Shown piece by piece: positions 1-7,254 of a DNA stretch of 64,000 nucleotides. Source of the stretch: Planctomycetes bacterium B3_Pla (GTDB lineage: Bacteria; Planctomycetota; Phycisphaerae; Sedimentisphaerales; Anaerobacaceae); assembly GCA_005223045.1 (NCBI GenBank), contig NJBM01000015.1:78951-142950 (forward strand). The letters are read 5' to 3'. Position 1 is the first letter of the stretch; the number at the start of each line of letters is the position of its first letter. Below the pieces are notes generated by a model. That model did no database searches. It had not been told where the DNA came from and was given only the letters and a program-made list of their open reading frames with translations. Both the position numbers and the translations under genes were made by a program.

Positions 1-253
1 CCAGCTTTATGTCCGGCTTGACTCCCGGAGGAATCCATATCGCCGCACTCATACCATTTCCGGTCATGTAAACCTCACCATAGGGCAACAGCAAGGGTAC
101 AATCAGAGGCCAGCACCATTTCGAGTACTCCGGATCAAGAGAAATCCATTTCGCCACGGGATCGGCGCCGAACGCGTCGGCCAGAATCTCTCCGAGCAGG
201 GCTGCGTCTTGCGGCCCGGCCCGCGTTACAAACACTTCTGACGAATCAGACAT
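1..253 (-). CDS. GNAT-family N-acetyltransferase (N-terminal part, runs off the window)
   Basis: The complement from the ATG at 251-253 reads an open 84-residue N-terminus beginning MSDSSEVFVTRAGPQDAALL, and the frame stays open to the window edge. The opening beta strand, the alpha-1 segment (LLGEILADAFGADPV), then KWI and a hydrophobic strand near MSAAIWIPPG match the first half of GNAT acetyltransferases, which move an acetyl group from acetyl-CoA to an amine. The acetyl-CoA binding motif lies outside the window, so neither substrate nor completeness can be judged. It is divergent from the aldo/keto reductase gene. Confidence 0.72.
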   Translation of the reverse strand, partial: MSDSSEVFVTRAGPQDAALLGEILADAFGADPVAKWISLDPEYSKWCWPLIVPLLLPYGEVYMTGNGMSAAIWIPPGVKPDIKL

Positions 254-665
254 CCGAATCCTCACAACATCCTTGAGTCAACCCGCTCCATTCGTCACGG
301 CTGTTGTTTTCCAGCCACCCCCATCGAATCGAGGCGGCACGCCGCCCGGCAGAGGAGAAAAGTACAATGCTCTCTTTTCCCTTCCAGAGGCCATAGTACC
401 GAGCTTAGCGCGTTTGTCACGAAGTTTTTGGGAGACTTTGCCCCGCCCGGAGGCCAGCGGTACGCTTCTAATTTTCCGCAGGTTGCAAAATGAGATGATT
501 AACGTTAGAATGGTCTAAATCGAGCTGGCTCTGCCGATTGCGGGGCTGGCTGGTATGTGAGCTAAGTAGTTCTTTGTGAATGTAATTAGTGTGCTCTGGC
601 AACGACTGGTCGTGTTTAAGCGACAACGTGCGCCTTACACAAGAGCCATGAAAGGAGAGATTGAC
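254..665. other. Intergenic region between the acetyltransferase and aldo/keto reductase genes
   Basis: This 412-base stretch holds no convincing gene. An 81-codon frame at 273-518 is rich in Pro, Arg and Gly and has no ribosome site or recognisable domain. A sigma-70-like promoter is visible at 483-511. Nothing else is clear. Confidence 0.5.
483..511 (+). promoter_or_regulatory. Sigma-70-like promoter upstream of the aldo/keto reductase
   Basis: A TTGCAA -35 box (483-488), a 17-base spacer and a TAGAAT -10 box (506-511) point to the reductase gene, leaving a leader of about 145 bases. It is found by eye only; spacing is ideal and both boxes are near consensus. Confidence 0.4.
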
Positions 666-1610
666 ATGGACAAACAACTTGTTTACCCAACAACCGAGAA
701 CAACAGCTACAGTCGAAGGCAATTCATCGGCACCGTTCTGGCCGGTACGGGCGCTCTTGTGGCCGGGCCGGGATGGCCAACGGCACAGGCGGCGAGAAAG
801 TCCAGCCGTGCGCGCCAAGCTACAGACATTGTCACACTGGGCAAGAGCGGTATAAAGACCTCTCTGCTGGCCCAGGGAACGGGGTGGAACGGCAGCGCTC
901 GCTCCTCGGCCCATACGCGCCTGGGCGAAAAGGCATTCGTCAAACTAGTGCGGCACAGTCTGGACAGGGGTGTCCGGTTCATGGACATGGCCGACCTCTA
1001 CGGGGCACATCCTTATATGCGCACGGCACTCAAGGGCGTTCCCCGAGACGACTACTCTATTCTGACCAAGATCTGGCCGCGAGAGGAGTTCTGGAATATG
1101 CCGTCCGGCGGGGCCAGTAAGGAGGTGGATCGCTTCCGCAAGGAACTCAACACCGACGTGCTGGAAATCTGCCTGATCCACTGTATGCAGGACACCGAAT
1201 GGCCTGAGACTTATAAGCGCGTGCGGGATGAGCTGTCTGAGATGAAGGAAAAGGGCGCGGTCAAAGCGGTCGGCGTCTCGTGTCACGACTTCGGGGCCTT
1301 GAAAGTTGCGGCCACTCATCCGTGGACCGATGTAGTTTTCGCTCGTATAAACAACGTAGGCACCAAGGCCGCGATGGATGCGTCCCCCGAAGAGGTGGCG
1401 CCGGTGCTCAAACAGGCCCGGGCGAAAGGCAAGATCGTCATCGGCATGAAGATCTTCGGCGCAGGCAAGCTGACCAGTCCCGAGCAGAAAGATGCGTCCT
1501 TGAAGTATGTACTCGAAAATGAGCTGGTGGACGCCATCACTATAGGCATGATGGAGCCTAAGGAGATTGACGATAGCATAAAGAGGGCAAACAAGGCTCT
1601 GAGGGTGTGA
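666..1610 (+). CDS. Tat-exported aldo/keto reductase
   Basis: A 314-residue protein. The ATG at 666 is preferred over the upstream frame start at 576 because AAAGGAGA lies 7 bases before it and the product then begins with a twin-arginine signal (SRRQFIG, Arg17-Arg18, followed by a hydrophobic stretch and AQA). The rest is an aldo/keto reductase barrel. The tetrad is visible as Asp107 and Tyr112 (MDMADLYGAH), Lys135 (ILTKIW) and His172 (ICLIHCM). Such enzymes interconvert carbonyls and alcohols with NAD(P)H; a Tat-exported copy would have to fold with its cofactor before export. It lacks the C-terminal iron-sulfur extension of some relatives. It sits 131 bases before the cytochrome operon and may serve the same pathway. 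Substrate unknown. Confidence 0.85.
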   Translation: MDKQLVYPTTENNSYSRRQFIGTVLAGTGALVAGPGWPTAQAARKSSRARQATDIVTLGKSGIKTSLLAQGTGWNGSARSSAHTRLGEKAFVKLVRHSLDRGVRFMDMADLYGAHPYMRTALKGVPRDDYSILTKIWPREEFWNMPSGGASKEVDRFRKELNTDVLEICLIHCMQDTEWPETYKRVRDELSEMKEKGAVKAVGVSCHDFGALKVAATHPWTDVVFARINNVGTKAAMDASPEEVAPVLKQARAKGKIVIGMKIFGAGKLTSPEQKDASLKYVLENELVDAITIGMMEPKEIDDSIKRANKALRV

Positions 1611-1648
1611 AATCCGAAACAAATCCAGAATTCAAATGATTGAAATGC

Positions 1649-1699
1649 AAAACACCCGGCCGCATGGGGCGTTTTTGGATTATTGTTGAGGGGTGTTTT
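1649..1699 (+). terminator. Possible weak hairpin after the aldo/keto reductase
   Basis: AAAACACCC (1649-1657) is complementary to GGGTGTTTT (1691-1699) across a 33-base loop, in the gap between the reductase and the next gene. The loop is long and no T-run follows, so this is a weak terminator or attenuator candidate. Confidence 0.2.
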
Positions 1700-1741
1700 G
1701 TGGGCTTACGGTGCCCAGACGATTGTAGATGGGGCGCAGCT

Positions 1742-4700
1742 ATGAAACTGACGAAAACCAGCTTTAGAAACGGTATTCTCACCAGCCTCTTGTGCCTTGG
1801 TCTGATTCTATCGGTTTCAGGTTCGGCTGCGGCCGGGACGTCGGCGCTTCGCAACGATAATAAGATACGATACCTGCGCAACTTTGATTTCGAGCCACTT
1901 CGTCTGGCTATCGACGACCTGATCGAAACGTTCGGTCAGGGATACCCCAACGGCTCCGAGTATCAGCAGCGTCTGGAAAGCCTGAGAACGGCACGCAAAA
2001 CGGCGCTGGATTCCTTTGCTCAAGACGACGACTCTGCAAGAAACAATCTGCTGAGACTCAAGCACGATTTGGACAAGCTGTTGTACGATGCGCTGCTTTC
2101 CAACCCTCTGCTTGATTTTGACGAGTTGATACTGCTCAAGCGCAAGCGTGGCCAGCTCGGCCTGCCGGTCAACCACAAGTGCAACACGGGCATCGAGAGG
2201 ACCGGCTACGACAACGAGATCGCTGTGCTGGGGCCGATTCGCCCGAATGGGAAGCTGAGAACGCTATACTGCCCTCCGGCCGGCGAGTTTGTGGGTGAAT
2301 TCGACTTGAATTACGACGCAAAGAGAATGCTCTTTACGATGCCTACAGGACCGACGTGGCAGATCTTCGAGATCAAAACCGACGGCACCGGCCTGCGGCA
2401 GGTCTCGCACGGCGAGCATCCGGATGTGGACAACTTTGACGCCTGCTATCTGCCCGACGGCAGGATAGTCTTCGTCTCGACCGCTTCATTCACCGCGGTC
2501 CCATGCTGGCACGGCAAAGAACGGGCGTGCAATATCTACCTGATGGATGCCGATGGCGGCAACGTCCGGCAGTTGTGTTTCGATCAGGACCTCGACCTTC
2601 ACCCGGCGGTGCTGCCCACCGGCCAGGTGATTTTCAGCCGGTGGGACTACACCGGCCCCATGCACATTTACCTGCGTCCTTTGATGGCGATGAATCCCGA
2701 CGGCACGGGCCAGCGGGCCGTGTACGGCAGCAATTCTTATTGGCCGAACGCGCTTTATTATCCGCGAGGAATACCCGGCGCGCCGGGCAAGATCATAGCG
2801 ATAATCTGCGGATATCACGGGGTGCCTCGAATGGGCGAGCTGGGCCTGATAGATACGACCAAAGGCTGGCAGAATGCCGAGGGCATCGTCCAGCGAATTC
2901 CCGGCCGGGGCAAACCCGTCAAAACGGTCATTCGCGACAACCTTGTTGACAAATCGTGGCCCAAATTTCTGCATCCTTATCCGCTCAACGATAAATATTT
3001 TCTCGTAGCGGCCCAGCGTGCGCGTAAAGGGCCATGGGGAATCTACCTTGTGGACGTATTCGACAACATTCTGCCGATTTGCGTCCGGCCGGAATTCGAT
3101 TTGTTCGAGCCTATTCCACTAAAGAAAACGCCTCGCCCCCCTGCTATTCCCGACAGGGTGGACCTGGCGCGTGACGATGCAGTCGTTTACCTTGATGATG
3201 TTTACGCCGGCCCGGGACTGGCAGGCGTGCCTCGCGGCACCGTGAAAAAGCTGCGGATTCTGGCCTACCATTACGGCTATCCCGGCATGGCCGGGCCTGA
3301 CAAGATAGGCTGTGGAGGCCCATGGGAAGTGATGCGGATACTCGGGACGGTAGACGTGCACGAGGACGGCTCGGCGATGTTCCGCGTTCCGGCCAATACA
3401 CCGCTGAGCGTGCAGCCGCTCGACGAGCAGGGAAAGGCGGTCCAATTGATGCGAAGCTGGTTCTCGGCGATGCCGGGCGAGACCGTCTCCTGCGTCGGTT
3501 GTCACGAGCAGTCCAGGCAAATCCCCGTGCTGAGTCAAAGATCGGCCGCAGCGCGTCGGCCCGCTCAGATCGAACCCTGGTATGGCCCTGCAAGGGGTTT
3601 CGACTTTGAAAGAGAAGTGCAGCCGGTGCTCGACAAATACTGTGTCGGCTGCCACGACGGCAAGCCCCGCCCGGACGGTCGGAAGATTGCCGACTTACGT
3701 TCCGAGCGTTATGCCAGGAACTACCACGGACGCGAGCTTACGAAGCTGGGAGCAAATCGTTTGCATCCGGTGGTGCGCAAAGCGTTTGGAGGAACGAAGG
3801 TAAAGTACACACCCGCATACGAAGCGCTCGTACCTTATATTCGCAGGGTCAACGTCGAGGACCACGTCGGCTTGCTGGTCCCCGGTGAATATCACGCCGA
3901 TACGAGCGAATTGATCCAGATGCTCGGCAAAGGTCATCACAATGTCCGGCTGGACGACGAAGCCCGGGACCGGCTCGTTACCTGGATCGACCTCAACGGC
4001 CCCTGCCACGGCACCTGGGGCGAAGTAGGCCCGATTCCCGACGGCGCCGACCGGCGGCGGCTTGAATTGCGGCAACAATACAAAGGCCCTACGGAAAATC
4101 CTGAGGTTATTCCGAATATTGTGGAAAAGGCACTAAAGGGCAAAGGAGCAATCGACAGGAAGAGGGACGAGATACGAGAGACGAAATACGTGGGACCAGA
4201 CGTCCATCATCCGTCGTCCATCGTCCATCCATTGGGCCTTCGTTCCTCTGTTCCCTTGTTCAAGACTATCGAGGTGGACGGCGTGACGATGAAGCTGGTA
4301 CGGATTCCCGCGGGCCGGTTCATCATGGGCGATCAGAATGGCCGGACCGATGAACGACCGCTCTCGGCAGTCTCGATTGACCGCGACTTTTGGCTGGGCG
4401 CCTTTGAGATTACTAACAAACTATACCGTCGATTCGATCCCGGCCACGACTCGGGATATTTTGCCAAGCGTTTCCAGGGCCCGGACGGCCCCGGCCTGTC
4501 ACTTGCCGGGCCAGGCCAGCCGGCGGTTCGCATTTCGTGGCAGCGCGCTGTTGACTTTTGCCGCTGGCTTTCACGAAAGACCGGTATGAAGTTCACGCTG
4601 CCTACCGAGGCCCAGTGGGAGTACGCCTGCCGCGCCGGCTCGCAAAGCCCCCTGTCCTACGGCGATCTCGAGGCTGATTTCTCCCGATGGGCAAATGTTG

Positions 4701-5143
4701 CCGACGAGTCGCTGAGTGTCAGCCCGAAACCCACCGGCGGGCTGGAGTCAAACATAGTTGCGCATTTCGGCAAAGGTATTCTGGAGTCGGCTGTCTTCGG
4801 AGGAAATGTCCTCTGCGACATACGTTTTAACGACCATGCGGTAGCAACAGCGAACGTAGGCGGTTACCGATCCAACTCATGGGGACTTTATGACATGCAC
4901 GGCAATGTGTGCGAATGGACGGCAACAACATATAAGCCGTATCCCTACAAAGCCGGAGATGGCCGCAACGGCCAAACCGAATCGGGCAGAAAAGTGGTCC
5001 GGGGAGGCTCATGGTGCGACCGTCCTGTACGATGTCGTTCGGCTTTTCGCTTGAGTTATCCTGCATGGCAGCGCGTTCATAACGTCGGATTCCGCGTTGT
5101 TTGTGAGATTGAATCGCAGGAGCACGAATATGCAGCTTTATAG
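1742..5143 (+). CDS. HzsA-like PD40/cytochrome c protein fused to a SUMF1-type domain
   Basis: A 1133-residue exported protein; the ATG at 1742 gives a clear signal peptide (MKLTKTSFRNGILTSLLCLG..., cleavage near SAAAG). Residues about 150-560 contain PD40-type propeller blades (GTWQIFEIKTDG-like and PDGRIVF strands) with the layout of the hydrazine synthase alpha-subunit family. Two haem c sites follow, CVGCH at 584-588 and 634-638. Residues about 840-1128 form a SUMF1/formylglycine-generating-enzyme-like domain (IPAGRFIMGDQNG, TLPTEAQWEYACRAG, GLYDMHGNVCEW, RGGSWCD). Only one of the two catalytic cysteines of true FGE aligns, so sulfatase activation is unlikely. The linker between halves is made of short DNA repeats (4183-4230). 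No HzsB or HzsC genes occur nearby, so this is not evidence for anammox. Overlaps the next gene by 14 bases. Confidence 0.8.
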   Translation: MKLTKTSFRNGILTSLLCLGLILSVSGSAAAGTSALRNDNKIRYLRNFDFEPLRLAIDDLIETFGQGYPNGSEYQQRLESLRTARKTALDSFAQDDDSARNNLLRLKHDLDKLLYDALLSNPLLDFDELILLKRKRGQLGLPVNHKCNTGIERTGYDNEIAVLGPIRPNGKLRTLYCPPAGEFVGEFDLNYDAKRMLFTMPTGPTWQIFEIKTDGTGLRQVSHGEHPDVDNFDACYLPDGRIVFVSTASFTAVPCWHGKERACNIYLMDADGGNVRQLCFDQDLDLHPAVLPTGQVIFSRWDYTGPMHIYLRPLMAMNPDGTGQRAVYGSNSYWPNALYYPRGIPGAPGKIIAIICGYHGVPRMGELGLIDTTKGWQNAEGIVQRIPGRGKPVKTVIRDNLVDKSWPKFLHPYPLNDKYFLVAAQRARKGPWGIYLVDVFDNILPICVRPEFDLFEPIPLKKTPRPPAIPDRVDLARDDAVVYLDDVYAGPGLAGVPRGTVKKLRILAYHYGYPGMAGPDKIGCGGPWEVMRILGTVDVHEDGSAMFRVPANTPLSVQPLDEQGKAVQLMRSWFSAMPGETVSCVGCHEQSRQIPVLSQRSAAARRPAQIEPWYGPARGFDFEREVQPVLDKYCVGCHDGKPRPDGRKIADLRSERYARNYHGRELTKLGANRLHPVVRKAFGGTKVKYTPAYEALVPYIRRVNVEDHVGLLVPGEYHADTSELIQMLGKGHHNVRLDDEARDRLVTWIDLNGPCHGTWGEVGPIPDGADRRRLELRQQYKGPTENPEVIPNIVEKALKGKGAIDRKRDEIRETKYVGPDVHHPSSIVHPLGLRSSVPLFKTIEVDGVTMKLVRIPAGRFIMGDQNGRTDERPLSAVSIDRDFWLGAFEITNKLYRRFDPGHDSGYFAKRFQGPDGPGLSLAGPGQPAVRISWQRAVDFCRWLSRKTGMKFTLPTEAQWEYACRAGSQSPLSYGDLEADFSRWANVADESLSVSPKPTGGLESNIVAHFGKGILESAVFGGNVLCDIRFNDHAVATANVGGYRSNSWGLYDMHGNVCEWTATTYKPYPYKAGDGRNGQTESGRKVVRGGSWCDRPVRCRSAFRLSYPAWQRVHNVGFRVVCEIESQEHEYAAL
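4183..4230 (+). repeat. Short direct repeats inside the coding sequence
   Basis: CGTCCATC occurs at 4201-4208, 4215-4222 and 4222-4229, following an AT-ACG-rich stretch (GATACGAGAGACGAAATACG). These simple units look like intergenic repeats of planctomycete genomes, yet here they encode the linker between the cytochrome and SUMF1 parts of the gene. Confidence 0.5.
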
Positions 5144-7241
5144 CATAAGATTACGTATTGTGGTTATAGTCTCCGGGCTTGTGTGTCATGCGGGCCTGGT
5201 CACGAATCCGACAACCAACGCCGCCACGTCGGAAGAAGTCTTCGACTACTTTTCCAACAACTGGAACGTCATCGGCCTGAAGGATTACGTCCACGGCAGC
5301 CGAGTCACACCGGACAATGAGGTGCTGCTGTCGGGCAAGGTGCCGATACAGATCCGTCTTGGAAGCAAACTTACACCTCTTAGCCGGGCACACTCCAAAC
5401 TGGCGATGCATGGCTGGATGCCCATTATGCTGGTTGTCGCCACGGACGGACCGATCCGCTACGAGATTACCTTATGGGCCACGCCGCTGCCGGACGTACG
5501 AGACTTCAAGAAAGCATTCGACTGGCCGACTGAAGGAGAGAACTTCCTCTGTTGGATTCGGGTCAAAGCCATCAATACATCCGATACGACCTCGGAGGCG
5601 AAGGTCGAAGTGGGCCCGACACCAAACGAGAAGCTGCCGGAAGGATTCGCAGAGCAGCAGGCCGAACCTGCAAGCGAGGGACGTCACACCCGCACTCATT
5701 CATGGTCGTGGTCCCTCGAAGCCGGGCAGAGCGCCTTAAAGACGGCGCGGTATCCCTTTTTTCCAGTGGAAGATCCGGAGATTTATGATAGGGAGGATGC
5801 CGAAGTATGGCTGCAGCGCACGCAGGATTTCTGGCGGACTATGGTCACCGAACGGACCACACACATCGAAGTGCCGTGCCGCAAGGCTACAGAGGCACTC
5901 ATGGCCTCCCATGTCTGCCAACTGATTGCCAATGACCACGGCGAACTGCGCGGGGGCGAGAACTTCTACGACCGGTTCTACCCCCGTGACGGAGCCTACC
6001 AGGTAATGGAGTTAGAGGAAGCCGGCTTGTTCGAACCGGCCCGGCAGGCGATGGAGCATTTTCTCAAGTGTCAGGCCGAGGACGGTCGTTTTCATGGCGG
6101 CGGCAACCAGGTCAAGCAGCTCGACGCCAACGGACAGGCTACCTGGGCCTTGTGGCAGTACGCCAAGATCACGGGCGACCGGCAGTTCCTGGAGCGGGCC
6201 TATCCCTGCATGTTGCGCGCCATGCGCTGGGCTATGCAGGCCCGCCGTCAGGCTGCGGGCGACTCGGCCTTTGCCGGTTTGCTGCCCAACGCTCCGGCTG
6301 ACGGCGAGTGCCTCTGGGACGGCAAGTACCATATTGTCGGATACGATTTGTGGAACCTGCGTGGTATGATGTGTACAGCGGATGCCGCAGGGGTCCTGGG
6401 AAGGGAGGACGACAGGAAGGAGCTGCTTGCCGAGATCAAAGATTACCGGGCCGCCATTGATGCCGCATTGAAACGTACAGGCCTTGCGCATTTTCCTCCG
6501 AGCTGGGAAAAGCTCGGCACACACTGGGGCAACACTGAGACGCTGTGGCCCACGGAGCTGTTCGAACGAAACGATTCGCGTGTCGATGCGCTGATCCGGC
6601 ATGTCCGTGAGGACTTCGCCGGGGGATTCATCGAAGGGACGATCCAGTGGAAAGGCACGGGAAACGTCAAGGCCATTCACCCCTACATGGGCGCCTACAC
6701 TATCATGGCGGATCTGGTGCGAGGCCGGGACGAGCAGGTCGTGCAGGACTTCTACTGGTATCTGCTGCACTCGACAGCAAGTCATGCGTTCCCCGAAGGC
6801 ATTTTCTACGAAAAACGCATGGCCTGGAGTCATACGATTCCACACGTTACCGGCGCTTGCAACTATGCAATCCTGCTCCGCCACATGCTGGTCCACGAGA
6901 CGGCCGATGAACTGCATCTGCTTTCGGCAATTCCTGACTGGTGGCTGGGCGAGGGCCGGGAAATACGCATCGAGCGGGCGCCGACCCACTTCGGCCAAAT
7001 GAGCATGGTTGTTCGGGGCGCGGCCGGCGGCGTAATCGTCGATCTGTCGGCCCCGAAACGCCGGCGCCCCCGGCGGATCGTCCTTCACCTGCCGGCATCC
7101 CGGCCACTGGCACGGCCCCTCCCGAACGTGGAGGTCATCACGCGCCCTGACCAGTCAAGACGGTGGGATTTTCCGGCCGTTGTGGCCCTCTACTCCAAGA
7201 TTGCCGAGGGGGATACAACAAGCACGCAACCGACCGATTAG
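5130..7241 (+). CDS. Exported six-hairpin glycosidase-like protein
   Basis: A 703-residue protein. The ATG at 5130 has AGGAG 8 bases upstream and gives a signal peptide (MQLYSIRLRIVVIVSG...). After a beta-rich region (about 35-220), the rest has the pattern of an (alpha/alpha)6 six-hairpin glycosidase: NFYDRFYPRDGAYQV, FHGGGNQVKQLDANGQATW, GECLWDGKYHIVGYDLWNLRG, HWGNTETLWPTELF and a late beta cap. GH15-, GH78- and GH127-type hydrolases share this fold, and the acid or base residue cannot be assigned by eye. The gene overlaps the preceding cytochrome gene by 14 bases and precedes the next by 13, so the operon pairs a sugar-cleaving protein with haem proteins in the periplasm. Activity and substrate are inference. 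Confidence 0.72.
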   Translation: MQLYSIRLRIVVIVSGLVCHAGLVTNPTTNAATSEEVFDYFSNNWNVIGLKDYVHGSRVTPDNEVLLSGKVPIQIRLGSKLTPLSRAHSKLAMHGWMPIMLVVATDGPIRYEITLWATPLPDVRDFKKAFDWPTEGENFLCWIRVKAINTSDTTSEAKVEVGPTPNEKLPEGFAEQQAEPASEGRHTRTHSWSWSLEAGQSALKTARYPFFPVEDPEIYDREDAEVWLQRTQDFWRTMVTERTTHIEVPCRKATEALMASHVCQLIANDHGELRGGENFYDRFYPRDGAYQVMELEEAGLFEPARQAMEHFLKCQAEDGRFHGGGNQVKQLDANGQATWALWQYAKITGDRQFLERAYPCMLRAMRWAMQARRQAAGDSAFAGLLPNAPADGECLWDGKYHIVGYDLWNLRGMMCTADAAGVLGREDDRKELLAEIKDYRAAIDAALKRTGLAHFPPSWEKLGTHWGNTETLWPTELFERNDSRVDALIRHVREDFAGGFIEGTIQWKGTGNVKAIHPYMGAYTIMADLVRGRDEQVVQDFYWYLLHSTASHAFPEGIFYEKRMAWSHTIPHVTGACNYAILLRHMLVHETADELHLLSAIPDWWLGEGREIRIERAPTHFGQMSMVVRGAAGGVIVDLSAPKRRRPRRIVLHLPASRPLARPLPNVEVITRPDQSRRWDFPAVVALYSKIAEGDTTSTQPTD

Positions 7242-7254
7242 ATCAGAAATCACA

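Noticed and set aside
273..518. 81-codon plus-strand frame before the aldo/keto reductase
   Set aside because: No ribosome site, Pro/Arg-rich composition, no recognisable domain; overlaps a likely promoter region.
520..545. TGGCTC...TTGC before the aldo/keto reductase as a sigma-54 site
   Set aside because: The spacer is one base too long, which sigma-54 promoters do not tolerate.
576..665. Longer start of the aldo/keto reductase
   Set aside because: It would bury the twin-arginine signal 46 residues in; the ATG at 666 has a good ribosome site.
4288..5125. True formylglycine-generating enzyme
   Set aside because: Only one of the two active-site cysteines aligns (RGGSWCDRPVRCR), and no sulfatase is nearby.
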